A DNA stretch of 37,539 nt from Gammaproteobacteria bacterium (lineage in GTDB: Bacteria; Pseudomonadota; Gammaproteobacteria; Xanthomonadales; SZUA-5). The position numbers and the translations under genes were made by a program. The notes under the pieces were generated by a model, which saw only the letters and a list, made by a program, of their open reading frames with translations, made no database searches and had not been told where the DNA came from. Positions 1 to 8,267 of the stretch are shown here, in pieces. The stretch's first letter is position 1. Each line of letters starts with the position of its first letter. The stretch covers positions 1-37,539 of the forward strand of contig JAUIFV010000029.1 of assembly GCA_030430155.1 (NCBI GenBank), written 5' to 3'.

Positions 1-41
1 ACCGGTCATTCAGACAATGACTGACAACAAGGGAGGCCGCC

Positions 42-782
42 ATGCGCGCCCTACTGACCGTGGCACTAGCCCTGATCGGATCGACCGCCGCAGCTGAATC
101 GCTCTGCAGCGCGCATTCCGGCCCACAGCGCACCTCACTGATCGAGCTCTACACCAGCGAAGGCTGCAACTCCTGCCCACCGGCGGATCGCTGGCTGGCC
201 GCATTACCCGCCGACCCGGCCTGGATCGCGCTGGCCTTCCACGTCGACTATTGGGATCAGCTGGGCTGGAAGGACCGCTTCGGCAGTCCGGAATACAGCC
301 AGCGCCAACGGGTCAGCGCGCACAAGCGCGGCAGTCGCAGGGTCTACACGCCGCAGGTGCTGGCCGACGGTCTGGAGCACGTGCGCTGGTACTCCCAGGC
401 TCTGCCTCGCCGCGATCAGAATGATTCACCAGTGATGACGCTGAGCCTGCGCGAATGGGGGACTGGCCAGGCCGAGTTGGAGGTGCTGAGCGACCCCAGC
501 GTCATCGAGCATGCCTTGATCAACGCGGCCATCGTCGAAACCGGATTGTCGACCGACGTGCGCAACGGCGAGAACGGTGGTCGCACTCTGCAACATGCGC
601 ACGTGGTGCGCAGCTGGACATACGGCGACGGCGCGGAACGCGTTCGGCTGCAACTGCCGATTCCAACTGACCTTTCTCAAGCCCACTCATCTGTGGTGGC
701 GTGGATCGAAGAACGCGATAGCGGCGTACCGCTGCAGGCGCTGCGACTGCCGCTGCAGAGCTGTGGATCGAAGCTACCCTGA
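42..782 (+). CDS. DUF1223 family secreted thioredoxin-fold protein
   Basis: A 246-residue protein of the DUF1223 family. Residues 1-18 form a signal peptide (MRALLTVALALIGSTAAA), so it is exported. The family hallmark follows at about residues 33-50: LIELYTSEGCNSCPPADR, with a CxxC pair at C42 and C45, the position of the redox motif in thioredoxin-like folds. The sequence then carries the family's HVDYWDQLGWKDRF segment. The start at the ATG is supported by an AGGGAGG ribosome site 6 bases upstream. The biochemical role of DUF1223 proteins is not established; a periplasmic thiol-redox function is inferred from the fold. It reads in the same direction as the subtilase downstream, 86 bases away, but no functional tie is evident. 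Confidence 0.9.
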   Translation: MRALLTVALALIGSTAAAESLCSAHSGPQRTSLIELYTSEGCNSCPPADRWLAALPADPAWIALAFHVDYWDQLGWKDRFGSPEYSQRQRVSAHKRGSRRVYTPQVLADGLEHVRWYSQALPRRDQNDSPVMTLSLREWGTGQAELEVLSDPSVIEHALINAAIVETGLSTDVRNGENGGRTLQHAHVVRSWTYGDGAERVRLQLPIPTDLSQAHSSVVAWIEERDSGVPLQALRLPLQSCGSKLP

Positions 783-868
783 TTCACCGAATGTTGATCG
801 ATTTGCTGGCCAGCGTGCGCGCTTTGTTGGACACTCCGCCGCGGCCCTAAGACTGAAAGGCTCTGCAC

Positions 869-2308
869 ATGCTGATTACCGCCCTTACCGCCGCCGCCTG
901 GCTGGCGGCGCCTGCCGCCGAAGTGGATGCTCGCCTGCTTGCCTTGGGCAACGAAGACGCACCGGTGCTGGTGGTGCTACGTGAGCAGCCGGACGTCCGC
1001 AACATGCGCTTCATCGCCCGCGGCGACGCCCGCCTCACCGCGGTGGTCAGCACCCTGCGCGACCATGCCAGATCCTCGCAGGCCGAACTGATCGCCGAAC
1101 TGGACGCGCGCGGCATCGAACATCGCAGCTTCTGGGCGATCAACGCAGTCGCCCTGCGTGCCGACAGCCAGACCATCAACTGGCTGCGCCAGCGGCCCGA
1201 AGTGGCCAACCTGGCCTGGGACGGCATGAGCCGGCGTGTTGCAGACGCGGTGGTCGAGCCCATCGTTTCCCAGCCCAAGGCGGTGGAACAAGGATTGACC
1301 CTGATCGGGGCACCGACCGTTTGGGCCCAGGGATTTCGCGGTCAAGGTGTGTTGGTAGCCGGTCAGGACACCGGCTATGAATGGACCCACCCGGCGCTGC
1401 AGGCCAAGTACGCCGGCTGGGATGGCGCCACCGCCGACCACAATTATCACTGGCACGACGCGATCAGCAGCGGCGGCGGCAGCTGTGGCCCCAACACCAC
1501 CGCGCCCTGCGATGACCACAACCACGGCACGCATACCATGGGCACCATGGTGGGCGACGATGGCGGCAGCAATCAGATCGGCGTGGCGCCGGACGCGCGT
1601 TGGATCGGCTGCCGCAACATGAACGTGGGCGACGGCACGCCGTCCACCTACGCCGACTGCTTTCAGTTCTTTCTTGCCCCGACCGATCTGAGCGGCAATA
1701 ACCCCGACCCGATGCGTGCGCCGCACGTGATCAACAACTCCTGGGGCTGCCCTACATCCGAAGGCTGTGTCGATCCCAATGTCATGCAAACCCTGGTTGA
1801 GAACGTCAAGGCCGCGGGAATCATGGTCGTGGTGTCTGCCGGCAATTCGGGCAGCGGCTGCGGCAGCGTCAACACGCCAGCTGCGATCTACGAGGCCAGC
1901 TTCACCGTTGGCAACACCACCTTCAGCGACAACATGGCGGGCAGTTCCAGCCGAGGACCGGTGACCGTAGACGGCAGCAACCGGCTGAAGCCGGAGGTCA
2001 CCGCACCGGGTACCAGCATCCGCTCCAGCATTCGCGGCGGCGGCTATGCGAACTTCACCGGGACCAGCATGGCCGGACCCCACGTCGCCGGCGCTGCGGC
2101 GCTGCTGATGAGCGCCGACGAGTCACTCAAGCGCGATCCGGAACGGGTGGAGGCACTGCTGATGCAGACCGCGGTGCCGGTCAACACCGGGCAAAGCTGC
2201 GGTGGCATTCCCAGCAGCACCATTCCCAATCCGGTGTTCGGACACGGTCGTATCGACGTCTGGGCTGCGTTGCGGACCTTCTACATTCATGACGACGGTT
2301 TTGAATAG
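869..2308 (+). CDS. Secreted S8 (subtilisin-like) serine peptidase with DGFE C-terminus
   Basis: A 479-residue subtilase. A short hydrophobic N-terminus (residues 1-17) suggests export. Residues about 20-115 look like an I9-type propeptide and the peptidase domain covers about 145-470. The catalytic triad is visible: D167 in AGQDTGYEWTHP, H219 in NHGTHTMG and S400 in FTGTSMAGPHVAGAAAL, with the oxyanion Asn near 326 in SAGNSG. It therefore probably hydrolyses extracellular or periplasmic proteins. The protein stops directly after the peptidase domain with the residues FYIHDDGFE; the last four residues, and the His three positions before them, are repeated at the end of the unrelated FG-GAP protein at 11458-12483. 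An AAAGG ribosome site precedes the ATG. Confidence 0.93.
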   Translation: MLITALTAAAWLAAPAAEVDARLLALGNEDAPVLVVLREQPDVRNMRFIARGDARLTAVVSTLRDHARSSQAELIAELDARGIEHRSFWAINAVALRADSQTINWLRQRPEVANLAWDGMSRRVADAVVEPIVSQPKAVEQGLTLIGAPTVWAQGFRGQGVLVAGQDTGYEWTHPALQAKYAGWDGATADHNYHWHDAISSGGGSCGPNTTAPCDDHNHGTHTMGTMVGDDGGSNQIGVAPDARWIGCRNMNVGDGTPSTYADCFQFFLAPTDLSGNNPDPMRAPHVINNSWGCPTSEGCVDPNVMQTLVENVKAAGIMVVVSAGNSGSGCGSVNTPAAIYEASFTVGNTTFSDNMAGSSSRGPVTVDGSNRLKPEVTAPGTSIRSSIRGGGYANFTGTSMAGPHVAGAAALLMSADESLKRDPERVEALLMQTAVPVNTGQSCGGIPSSTIPNPVFGHGRIDVWAALRTFYIHDDGFE

Positions 2309-2406
2309 GCAAGCCATGGTCGACGCTGTAACAATGGCGTCATGAACACTGCCAAGGCCTAGCCCACGCCCTCGAGACGAACACTCATGAAGTATCCGGC
2401 CTAGCC

Positions 2407-3366
2407 ATGGATCGCCTGGAACGAACCGCCAAGCTGCACCGGCGTCTGGCGGCCGCACGCACCGGTGTCAGCTTTGACACGCTGAAAGACGAGTTGGGCT
2501 GCTCGCGGCCTACGCTCTACCGCGATCTGGCCTTTTTGCGCGATGCCCTCGGCGCACCGCTGCTATGTGACCCGGAAACCAAGCGCTGGCGCTATGCGCC
2601 TGAACCCGGCGAGCAGTTCGAACTCCCCGGTCTGTGGCTGAGCGAGGACGAGATCCACGCCTTGCTGGTTGCTCAGCAGACCCTCAGCGCACAGAGCGAC
2701 GGCCTGCTTGCCGAAGCCTTGGGCGACTTGCGGCCGCGATTAAAGAAGGTGCTCGGCGATCGCATCGACCGCCTCAGCCACATCCGCGTACTCAAGCAAG
2801 GGGCGCGCCGGATCGCCGACAACTGCTTTCGGGTCGTCGCCAACGCGGTGCTGGAGCTGCGCGTGCTGCGCTTCGCCTACCGGGCGCGTTCCACCCAGGA
2901 GCAGACCAAGCGCAAGGTCTCGCCGCAGCGGCTGATCCACTACCGTGACAACTGGTATGTGGACGCTTTCGATCATGACCGCAAGGCGCTGCGCAGCTTC
3001 TCGCTGGACCGCATCGCCGGCGTCGAGATCGACGAGGACACCAAGTACGAGGCGCTGCCGGACGAGGAGCTGGATCGGCATCTGGGCGGTGGCTACGGGA
3101 TCTTCTCCGGACCGCCGCGCGCCGTCGCCACGCTGCGCTTTTCGGCGCATGCCGCGCGCTGGGTGGCCGAAGAACGCTGGCACCGCGAACAAGTCGGCCG
3201 CTTTCGCGAGGACGGCACATACGAGCTGCAGCTGCCCTACGCCAATTCGCGCGAGCTGTTGATGGACGTGCTGCGCTTTGGGCCCGACTGTCAGGTCATC
3301 GGCCCAGCCAGCCTGCGCGAAGAAATGCGTTCACTGCTCGCTCTCACCGAGGCCGCCTACCTATGA
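2407..3366 (+). CDS. WYL-domain transcriptional regulator (YafY type)
   Basis: A 319-residue regulator. Residues about 5-55 form a winged helix-turn-helix (LHRRLAAARTGVSFDTLKDE... then CSRPTLYRDLAFL), and residues about 140-215 form a WYL domain with the sequence RLIHYRDNWYVDAFDHDRKALRSF. A C-terminal extension (WCX type) follows. WYL regulators bind DNA and sense ligands, often nucleotides or nucleic-acid fragments; the target here is unknown. The stop codon overlaps the start of the MAPEG gene by four bases (ATGA), which indicates translational coupling and a shared transcript. No defence genes are adjacent. Confidence 0.9.
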   Translation: MDRLERTAKLHRRLAAARTGVSFDTLKDELGCSRPTLYRDLAFLRDALGAPLLCDPETKRWRYAPEPGEQFELPGLWLSEDEIHALLVAQQTLSAQSDGLLAEALGDLRPRLKKVLGDRIDRLSHIRVLKQGARRIADNCFRVVANAVLELRVLRFAYRARSTQEQTKRKVSPQRLIHYRDNWYVDAFDHDRKALRSFSLDRIAGVEIDEDTKYEALPDEELDRHLGGGYGIFSGPPRAVATLRFSAHAARWVAEERWHREQVGRFREDGTYELQLPYANSRELLMDVLRFGPDCQVIGPASLREEMRSLLALTEAAYL

Positions 3367-3767
3367 GCACTGCCCTGCCTGTCAGCTCCATTTATGTGGT
3401 GATCGCCACCATCCTCATCGTCGTCCTGCTGCTGCGTGTGGCGCAGCTGCGCAACGCGCGCAAAATCGGCATCGGCGACGGCGGCGACAAGACTCTGGCC
3501 AAAGCGATACGGGTGCACGCCAACGCGGTCGAATGCCTGCCCATCGCGCTGCTGCTGCTGGTGATGCTGGAGCTCAGCGGCGCTGCGGCCGGCTGGCTGC
3601 ACGGTCTGGGCAGCGGCCTGATCGTTGCCCGTTTGCTGCATGCACACGGTCTGTCGCGGCGCAGCGGCTATTCCTTCGGGCGCTTCTTTGGCACGCTGTT
3701 GACCCTGACCATCATCCTGGTGATGTGCGGCTGGCTGTTGTATCTGAACCTCGCCTCGCCCGCATGA
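3363..3767 (+). CDS. MAPEG family membrane protein
   Basis: A 134-residue membrane protein with about four hydrophobic segments. The family signature appears at about residues 50-70 as RVHANAVECLPIALLLLVML, matching the R..N..E..P pattern of the MAPEG family (membrane-associated eicosanoid and glutathione metabolism proteins). Bacterial members are inner-membrane proteins that may bind or conjugate glutathione; the substrate is not known. It is translationally coupled to the WYL regulator through an ATGA overlap, so the regulator may control it. The length is typical of the family. Confidence 0.88.
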   Translation: MSTALPVSSIYVVIATILIVVLLLRVAQLRNARKIGIGDGGDKTLAKAIRVHANAVECLPIALLLLVMLELSGAAAGWLHGLGSGLIVARLLHAHGLSRRSGYSFGRFFGTLLTLTIILVMCGWLLYLNLASPA

Positions 3768-3794
3768 TCCCGCCCACAACCGGACCCGCCGCCC

Positions 3795-4250
3795 ATGATG
3801 CAAAGACGTAGCGCCCTGGCCTTTCTGCTGTTGCTGTCTGCCTGCGGATATCGACCGAAGAAGCCGCTGGCACCGCCGCGGGTAACGGTGACAGGCCTAC
3901 GCCGGCAGTCTGGTCAGTGGCTGATCAAGCTGCGTCTGCAGAACCTGGTCGACGCCGACATGTGGCTGGACTATCTGGAACTGCAGCTGGAAATCGCCGG
4001 GCAACAGCTGCCGATCCGGATCGGCCCGCCGATGAACATTCTTTCCGCGCTGGCCACCGACGTAGTGGAACAGCCGGTCGCAATCAGCACTACCCAATCC
4101 GCCGCGCTGCAGACCGCCACCGCCAACGGCGGCAGCGCCGAGTACAGCCTGCAAGGCAAAGCCTGGACCTCCGAGCCCAAACGTAGCTTCGAAGTAGAGC
4201 AGCAGGGCTTTCTGTCGGCGGTACCGGGGCGCGAGGGTGAGTATCGATAG
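3795..4250 (+). CDS. LEA14-like (LEA type 2) lipoprotein
   Basis: A 151-residue predicted lipoprotein. The N-terminus ends in a lipobox, LLSAC at residues 13-17, so Cys17 would be lipidated. The rest resembles the LEA type 2/WHy fold: PPRVTVTGLRRQSGQWLIKLRLQN, then a second strand set with DYLELQLEIAGQQLPIR. Such proteins are small beta-sandwiches anchored in the envelope, associated in some cases with stress, but with no defined reaction. It lies 27 bases after the MAPEG gene on the same strand. A stem-loop starts at its stop codon. Confidence 0.75.
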   Translation: MMQRRSALAFLLLLSACGYRPKKPLAPPRVTVTGLRRQSGQWLIKLRLQNLVDADMWLDYLELQLEIAGQQLPIRIGPPMNILSALATDVVEQPVAISTTQSAALQTATANGGSAEYSLQGKAWTSEPKRSFEVEQQGFLSAVPGREGEYR

Positions 4251-4267
4251 CCAGCTAGCGCTGGCTA
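4248..4267. terminator. Stem-loop at the stop codon of the LEA14-like gene
   Basis: TAGCCAGC, a TAGC loop, then GCTGGCTA form a perfect 8-bp stem beginning at the stop codon. There is no T-tract after it, so it is a weak terminator or a transcript-end structure. It abuts the 136-bp inverted-repeat element. Confidence 0.4.
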
Positions 4268-4402
4268 GGGCCCAGGGAATAGGGCCCAGGGCCCAGCAAA
4301 GCCCGGCGCGGTGCGGCACTCCGAATGCGCGGGCGAAGCTTCAGTCCGAAAGACAGCTTCGTCGAAGCCTATCTGGGCCCTGAGCCCTGTGCCCTGGGCC
4401 CT
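4267..4402. repeat. 136-bp element with 30-bp inverted termini made of GCCCTG-type units
   Basis: The left end (4267-4296, GGGCCCAGGG-rich) and the right end (4373-4402, GGGCCCTGAGCCCTG-rich) are inverted copies that match at 27 of 30 positions. Between them lie 76 bases without a plausible gene. The left 30-mer recurs exactly at 13347-13376, and a right-type array recurs at 25363-25426, so this is a dispersed family. The arms consist of near-heptameric NGCCCTG units. It could form a long hairpin in RNA or be a non-autonomous mobile or REP-like unit. Confidence 0.7.
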
Positions 4403-4483
4403 TCAGCCGCAGGCTCCTCCACCCCATACCCACGCGTATCGTGGCAAGATCTGTCCATCGTCAATCGCCAGAGCGAGCAAACC

Positions 4484-6271
4484 ATGGACTATCGCGCCCC
4501 GCAGACCGATATGCGCTTTGTGCTGCACGAAGTGCTCAAGGTGGCAGACCACTATCAGCAGTTCGGAATGGACGATCCGCCCGGCGAGGATCTAATCAAT
4601 GCCGTAGTTGAAGAGGGCGCCAAGTTCTGTGAGCAGGTGCTGCTGCCGCTCAACCGCAGTGGCGACGAAGAAGGCTGCCACATCGAAGACGGGGTAGTCA
4701 CCACGCCGAAGGGTTTCAAGGATGCCTTCGACCAGTTCGTGGAGAACGGCTGGAGCGGTTTGACCTCGCCTACCGAGTTCGGCGGCCAGGGCCTGCCGGA
4801 ATCGGTTGGGGTGGCGATCAAGGAGATGATCGACTCCTGCAATTTGTCCTGGGGCTGCTATCCGCTGCTTTCCCACGGCGCCAGCGAGGCGCTCAAGCAC
4901 CACGGCGAGCCTTGGCAGCGCGAGGCCTTCTTGCGCCCCATTGTCGAGGGCCGCTGGACCGGCACCATGTGCCTGACCGAACCGCACTCGGGCTCGGATT
5001 TGGGCCTGCTGCGGACCAAGGCCGAGCCCCAGGCCGACGGCAGCTACGCAATCACCGGGACCAAGATCTTCATCACCGGCGGCGAGCAGGATCTGTCCGA
5101 GAACATCGTGCATCTGGTGCTGGCGCGGATCAGCGATGCGCCTTCAGGCACCAAGGGCATCAGCATGTTCGTGGTGCCCAAGTTCAAGGTCGACCAGCAG
5201 GGCGCGATGGGTGAGCGCAATGAAGTCAGCTGCGGCTCTATCGAACACAAGATGGGGCTAAAGGCTTCGGCCACCTGCGTGATGAACTTCGACGGCGCCC
5301 AGGGTTGGCTGATCGGGCCGCCGAACAAGGGATTGAACTGCATGTTCACGATGATGAACACGGCGCGCCTGGCCGTGGGCATCCAGGGCCTGGGGCTGAT
5401 CGAGATCACTTACCAGAACGCCCTCGCCTACGCCAAGGACCGCCTGCAGATGCGCTCGCTGTCCGGACCGAAGTACCCCGACAAGCCGGCCGATCCGATC
5501 ATCGTGCACCCGGATATCCGGCGCATGCTGCTGACCCAGCGCGCCTTCGCCGAAGGTGGTCGGGTGCTCAGCTTCGAGGCGGCGCTGCTGGTCGACACCA
5601 GCGAGCGTCATGCGGATGCCGAGGTGCGCGCCGAGGCCGACGCGCAGCTGGGCATCCTGACTCCGATCATCAAGGCGCTGCTCACTGAAATGGCGGTGGA
5701 ATGCACCTACCACGGCGTGCAAACCCTGGGCGGCCACGGCTACATCGCCGAGTGGGGTCAGGAACAGCTGGCACGCGACGCCCGCATCACCACCATCTAC
5801 GAAGGCACTACGCAGATTCAGGCGCTGGACCTGCTCGGCCGCAAGGTGATGGGCGGCAAGGGTCAGGCGCTGGGCACCCTGATCGAAAAGGTCACCGCCA
5901 ACTGCAGTGCCGCCGAAGCACACGAGCCGTTGAAGGCGGCGGCAGCACGGATGCAGGAAACCGCGGCTGATTGGGCGGCGCTGACCCAGGAAGTCGCCAA
6001 ACGGGCGATGGCCGATGCCGACGAAGTGGGCGCGGCTGCTGTCGACTATCTGTTCCTCAGCGGCTACATCCTGGTCGGCGATGCGCTGCTGCGCTCGGCT
6101 CTGGTGGCCCAGCAGGCGCACATCGACGCCAAGCTGCGCGACGGCAAGCAAGCGCTGCTGAACTTCTACGTCGATCGCATCCTGCCCCGAGTCGGTCAGC
6201 ACGCCGCCAGCATTCGCGCCGGCGGCAAGAGCCTGACCGCGCTGCCGGAATCCATGTTTGATGCGGCCTGA
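4484..6271 (+). CDS. Acyl-CoA dehydrogenase, DmdC-like long form
   Basis: A 595-residue FAD-dependent acyl-CoA dehydrogenase of the long family that includes 3-methylmercaptopropionyl-CoA dehydrogenase (DmdC) and related fatty-acid enzymes. The order is N-terminal helical domain, beta domain with MCLTEPHSGSDLGLL (flavin/substrate motif) and KIFITGGEQ, C-terminal helical domain with GGHGYIAEWG and IYEGTTQIQALDLLGRK, and the extra C-terminal segment of about 130 residues typical of this subfamily. The catalytic Glu is in the IYEGT motif. The reaction is alpha,beta-desaturation of an acyl-CoA with electrons passed to ETF. The frame extends upstream of 4484, but that part lies inside the repeat and is not conserved in character; the chosen ATG begins MDYRAPQTDMRFVLHEV, the usual family start. 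Confidence 0.9.
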   Translation: MDYRAPQTDMRFVLHEVLKVADHYQQFGMDDPPGEDLINAVVEEGAKFCEQVLLPLNRSGDEEGCHIEDGVVTTPKGFKDAFDQFVENGWSGLTSPTEFGGQGLPESVGVAIKEMIDSCNLSWGCYPLLSHGASEALKHHGEPWQREAFLRPIVEGRWTGTMCLTEPHSGSDLGLLRTKAEPQADGSYAITGTKIFITGGEQDLSENIVHLVLARISDAPSGTKGISMFVVPKFKVDQQGAMGERNEVSCGSIEHKMGLKASATCVMNFDGAQGWLIGPPNKGLNCMFTMMNTARLAVGIQGLGLIEITYQNALAYAKDRLQMRSLSGPKYPDKPADPIIVHPDIRRMLLTQRAFAEGGRVLSFEAALLVDTSERHADAEVRAEADAQLGILTPIIKALLTEMAVECTYHGVQTLGGHGYIAEWGQEQLARDARITTIYEGTTQIQALDLLGRKVMGGKGQALGTLIEKVTANCSAAEAHEPLKAAAARMQETAADWAALTQEVAKRAMADADEVGAAAVDYLFLSGYILVGDALLRSALVAQQAHIDAKLRDGKQALLNFYVDRILPRVGQHAASIRAGGKSLTALPESMFDAA

Positions 6272-6355
6272 TCGCCGCGCAAGAATTCACCTGCGGGCGA
6301 CACTGAAGCGCAAGATCTGGATGCCAGCAGCGGCAAGGACAGGCGTAGTCTGACA

Positions 6356-6379
6356 GGCACTCACCTACGGGTGGGTGCC
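6356..6379. terminator. Stem-loop with TACG tetraloop between convergent genes
   Basis: GGCACTCACC, loop TACG, GGTGGGTGCC gives a 10-bp stem with one G-T wobble, closed by C(UACG)G, an unusually stable RNA tetraloop. A second stem, CCCGCAT/ATGCGGG with a six-base loop, is at 6436-6455 next to the hydrolase stop. Neither has a T-tract. Their position between convergent genes fits a transcript-end role. Confidence 0.45.
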
Positions 6380-6461
6380 GGCGCCGCAGCTCACAGCGGA
6401 CGGGACACGCGGTGAGCGCGGCGTCGGCGTTCTTACCCGCATTGTTCGATGCGGGCTGACC

Positions 6462-7826
6462 TCAGCGCATATTCGCCGTAAACGCGATCCAGTCTGACAC
6501 TGCCGCGATCAGCTCCTCGTCGACGGTCACTTCGATCGCTCCGTAGCGTGAGGGCGAGCCGTCGTCGGTCGGCTGCAGCATGTGGTTTACCCGCGGCAGC
6601 ACGACCACCTTCAGCGTAGCGGCGTTGGCAATCGGAAGTGCATTGGGCTCTGCCGGCACCTGAACGTCCTTCTCGCCAAAGACCAGCAGCCCCGGCGCGG
6701 TCGTCGCCTTCCAGCTGTGCAGCGGGTCCACCGCAAGCAGGCGGTGATAGCTGGGCGCCCTGAGCATTCCCGCGCCCAGCGTCCCGGTACCGCCGTTGTA
6801 GCGTTGGAACAACTCGCGCTCGACGTCGCTGGCAGCCGACATCAACTCTCCCAAAGCCGCCATTCGCTGCTCCGGATCCGCGTGCTGCGCGGCGAGCGCG
6901 TAGATGCGCCCAGTGAAGGCCTGCAGCGCAGCGGCTTCATCGGCAGTTGCGCCGGCGGCAACCGCCTCGGTGCCATCCTGCAGCGCAAAGAGATCGATGA
7001 GCGGCAGCGTCGGGCCCATCAGCGACACCACTCCAGCCAACGACTGATCTGCAGCCAGCATGGCCGCAACCAACCCACCTTCACTGTGTCCGACCACCAG
7101 CAGCGGTAGCTGCGGATGCAACTCGCGCAGCTTACCCAGCGCCGCCCGCGCGTCGGCGGCGATCGTGTCCAGATCGGTCACGTCGAGACTGCCGCTGCTG
7201 CGATAGACCCCGCGCTTGTCATAGCGCAACGAGGCGATTTGAGCATCCGCCAGCGCCGACCCCAGCACCGCCAGCGGTCGATGGCCAGAGTGATAGCCAT
7301 CGCGCTGCGCGCGACCCGATCCGGCCAGCAGCAGCACCGCGGCTTTGGGCTGGGTCGGCGACACATGTGTCCCAGCCAAGCTTGCACCGGCTGCTGGAAT
7401 ACTGATTTCCGCGCCGGGCCAGGCGGCCAGCGCCGCGACCGACTGCGCTCGCTCGACTTCGGTCATTCCCGCGCTGGGCCGCAACTGCAGCTCGGCGCGG
7501 AACTCGCCTTGCTCGAAATGGGCCAGCCAGGCGCCGTCGGCGCTCAGCTCACCGCTGATGCGCGCGTTGGGTGCAGCGGTCGTCACTGCCAGGGTGTCGT
7601 CGTCCAAAGCAACCGAAGTCACCGACACATAGCGGTTGCCCTGAGCGGGACTGGACATGTTGCCAGAGGGATTACCGGCGGCATCAAGGAAGAATTCCAG
7701 CTCCATGGGTAGCCGGTTGCCATCGGGCAAGGCCAGTTCGCCACGATAGTAGGCACTGGGCGGCAACTCCGCGGCATGGCTCAGCGGCGCCAGCAGTATT
7801 AGCAGGGGGAGAAGAACGGTACGCAT
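6462..7826 (-). CDS. Secreted alpha/beta hydrolase
   Basis: A 454-residue protein with a signal peptide (MRTVLLPLLILLAPLSHAA). A first domain of about 140 residues is beta-rich and not clearly assignable; residues about 145-454 form an alpha/beta hydrolase. The nucleophile elbow is VVGHSEGGLVAAML, with an oxyanion region at LLLAGSGRAQRDGY and a candidate catalytic His in PRVNHMLQP near the C-terminus. This arrangement resembles alpha/beta hydrolases annotated as peptidase- or acyl-esterase-like; the substrate is unknown. The start is set by a GAGGTGAT ribosome site directly upstream; an upstream in-frame ATG would overlap the operator. It is divergent from the PadR gene and probably repressed by it. 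Confidence 0.88.
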   Translation of the reverse strand: MRTVLLPLLILLAPLSHAAELPPSAYYRGELALPDGNRLPMELEFFLDAAGNPSGNMSSPAQGNRYVSVTSVALDDDTLAVTTAAPNARISGELSADGAWLAHFEQGEFRAELQLRPSAGMTEVERAQSVAALAAWPGAEISIPAAGASLAGTHVSPTQPKAAVLLLAGSGRAQRDGYHSGHRPLAVLGSALADAQIASLRYDKRGVYRSSGSLDVTDLDTIAADARAALGKLRELHPQLPLLVVGHSEGGLVAAMLAADQSLAGVVSLMGPTLPLIDLFALQDGTEAVAAGATADEAAALQAFTGRIYALAAQHADPEQRMAALGELMSAASDVERELFQRYNGGTGTLGAGMLRAPSYHRLLAVDPLHSWKATTAPGLLVFGEKDVQVPAEPNALPIANAATLKVVVLPRVNHMLQPTDDGSPSRYGAIEVTVDEELIAAVSDWIAFTANMR

Positions 7827-7845
7827 GATCACCTCGCTTGGGTCA

Positions 7846-7870
7846 GTACATAGTATTGCTATGTACATAG
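7846..7870. promoter_or_regulatory. Inverted-repeat operator, probably for the adjacent PadR regulator
   Basis: GTACATAG, five bases (TATTG), CTATGTAC is a perfect 8-bp inverted repeat at 7846-7866. It overlaps a second perfect palindrome CTATGTACATAG at 7859-7870, giving three half-sites. A fourth CTATGT lies at 7895-7900. The site is between the divergent hydrolase and PadR genes, close to both starts. PadR proteins bind such palindromes containing ATGT/ACAT halves, so repression of both promoters is inferred. Confidence 0.7.
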
Positions 7871-7925
7871 CCTAACCAGGTCAAAAGACCTAAGCTATGT
7901 GCCGGAAGACACGCCAGCGTGATCC

Positions 7926-8267
7926 ATGGAAGCGACCGAACCGGTAATCGAGAAATGGCTGCCGCAGCTGCGCAAGGGACTGCTGGAGATCCTGATTCTG
8001 GAGATCGTGGCGGCGCAGATCAGCTACGGCTATGAGATCGCCAGTCGACTCAAGTTGGCGCTGCGCGCCGAGATCGCCGAAGGAACGCTTTACCCGCTGC
8101 TTAAGCGTCTGCTCCGTGATGAGCTGGTCACCACGCAGTGGGTCACCGATGGCCAAAGCGCGCCGCGCAAGTACTACCGCATCACGCCGCTGGGTGAGGC
8201 GGTGCTGTTGCGCATGCGCGAGGAGTGGGCAACCGCCCACAACGCACTGCAGGAGCTGAGTCAGTGA
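7926..8267 (+). CDS. PadR family transcriptional regulator
   Basis: A 113-residue PadR-family winged-helix regulator. The core reads LRKGLLEILILEIVAAQISYGYEIASRL, then AEIAEGTLYPLLKRLLRDELVTT, the family's G.(L/Y)YP.L.RL signature, followed by the wing with APRKYYRITPLGEAVL. The short length marks the subfamily without a large C-terminal effector domain. It is followed by a HAAS-type membrane protein whose GTG start overlaps its stop (GTGA), the arrangement usual for PadR plus HAAS/DUF1700 pairs. The palindrome upstream is its likely binding site, giving autoregulation and control of the divergent hydrolase. Confidence 0.93.
   Translation: MEATEPVIEKWLPQLRKGLLEILILEIVAAQISYGYEIASRLKLALRAEIAEGTLYPLLKRLLRDELVTTQWVTDGQSAPRKYYRITPLGEAVLLRMREEWATAHNALQELSQ

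Noticed and set aside
977-2083. A 368-codon frame opposite the subtilase
   Set aside because: Ala/Gly/His/Val-rich shadow of the subtilase, whose catalytic triad is complete on the plus strand.
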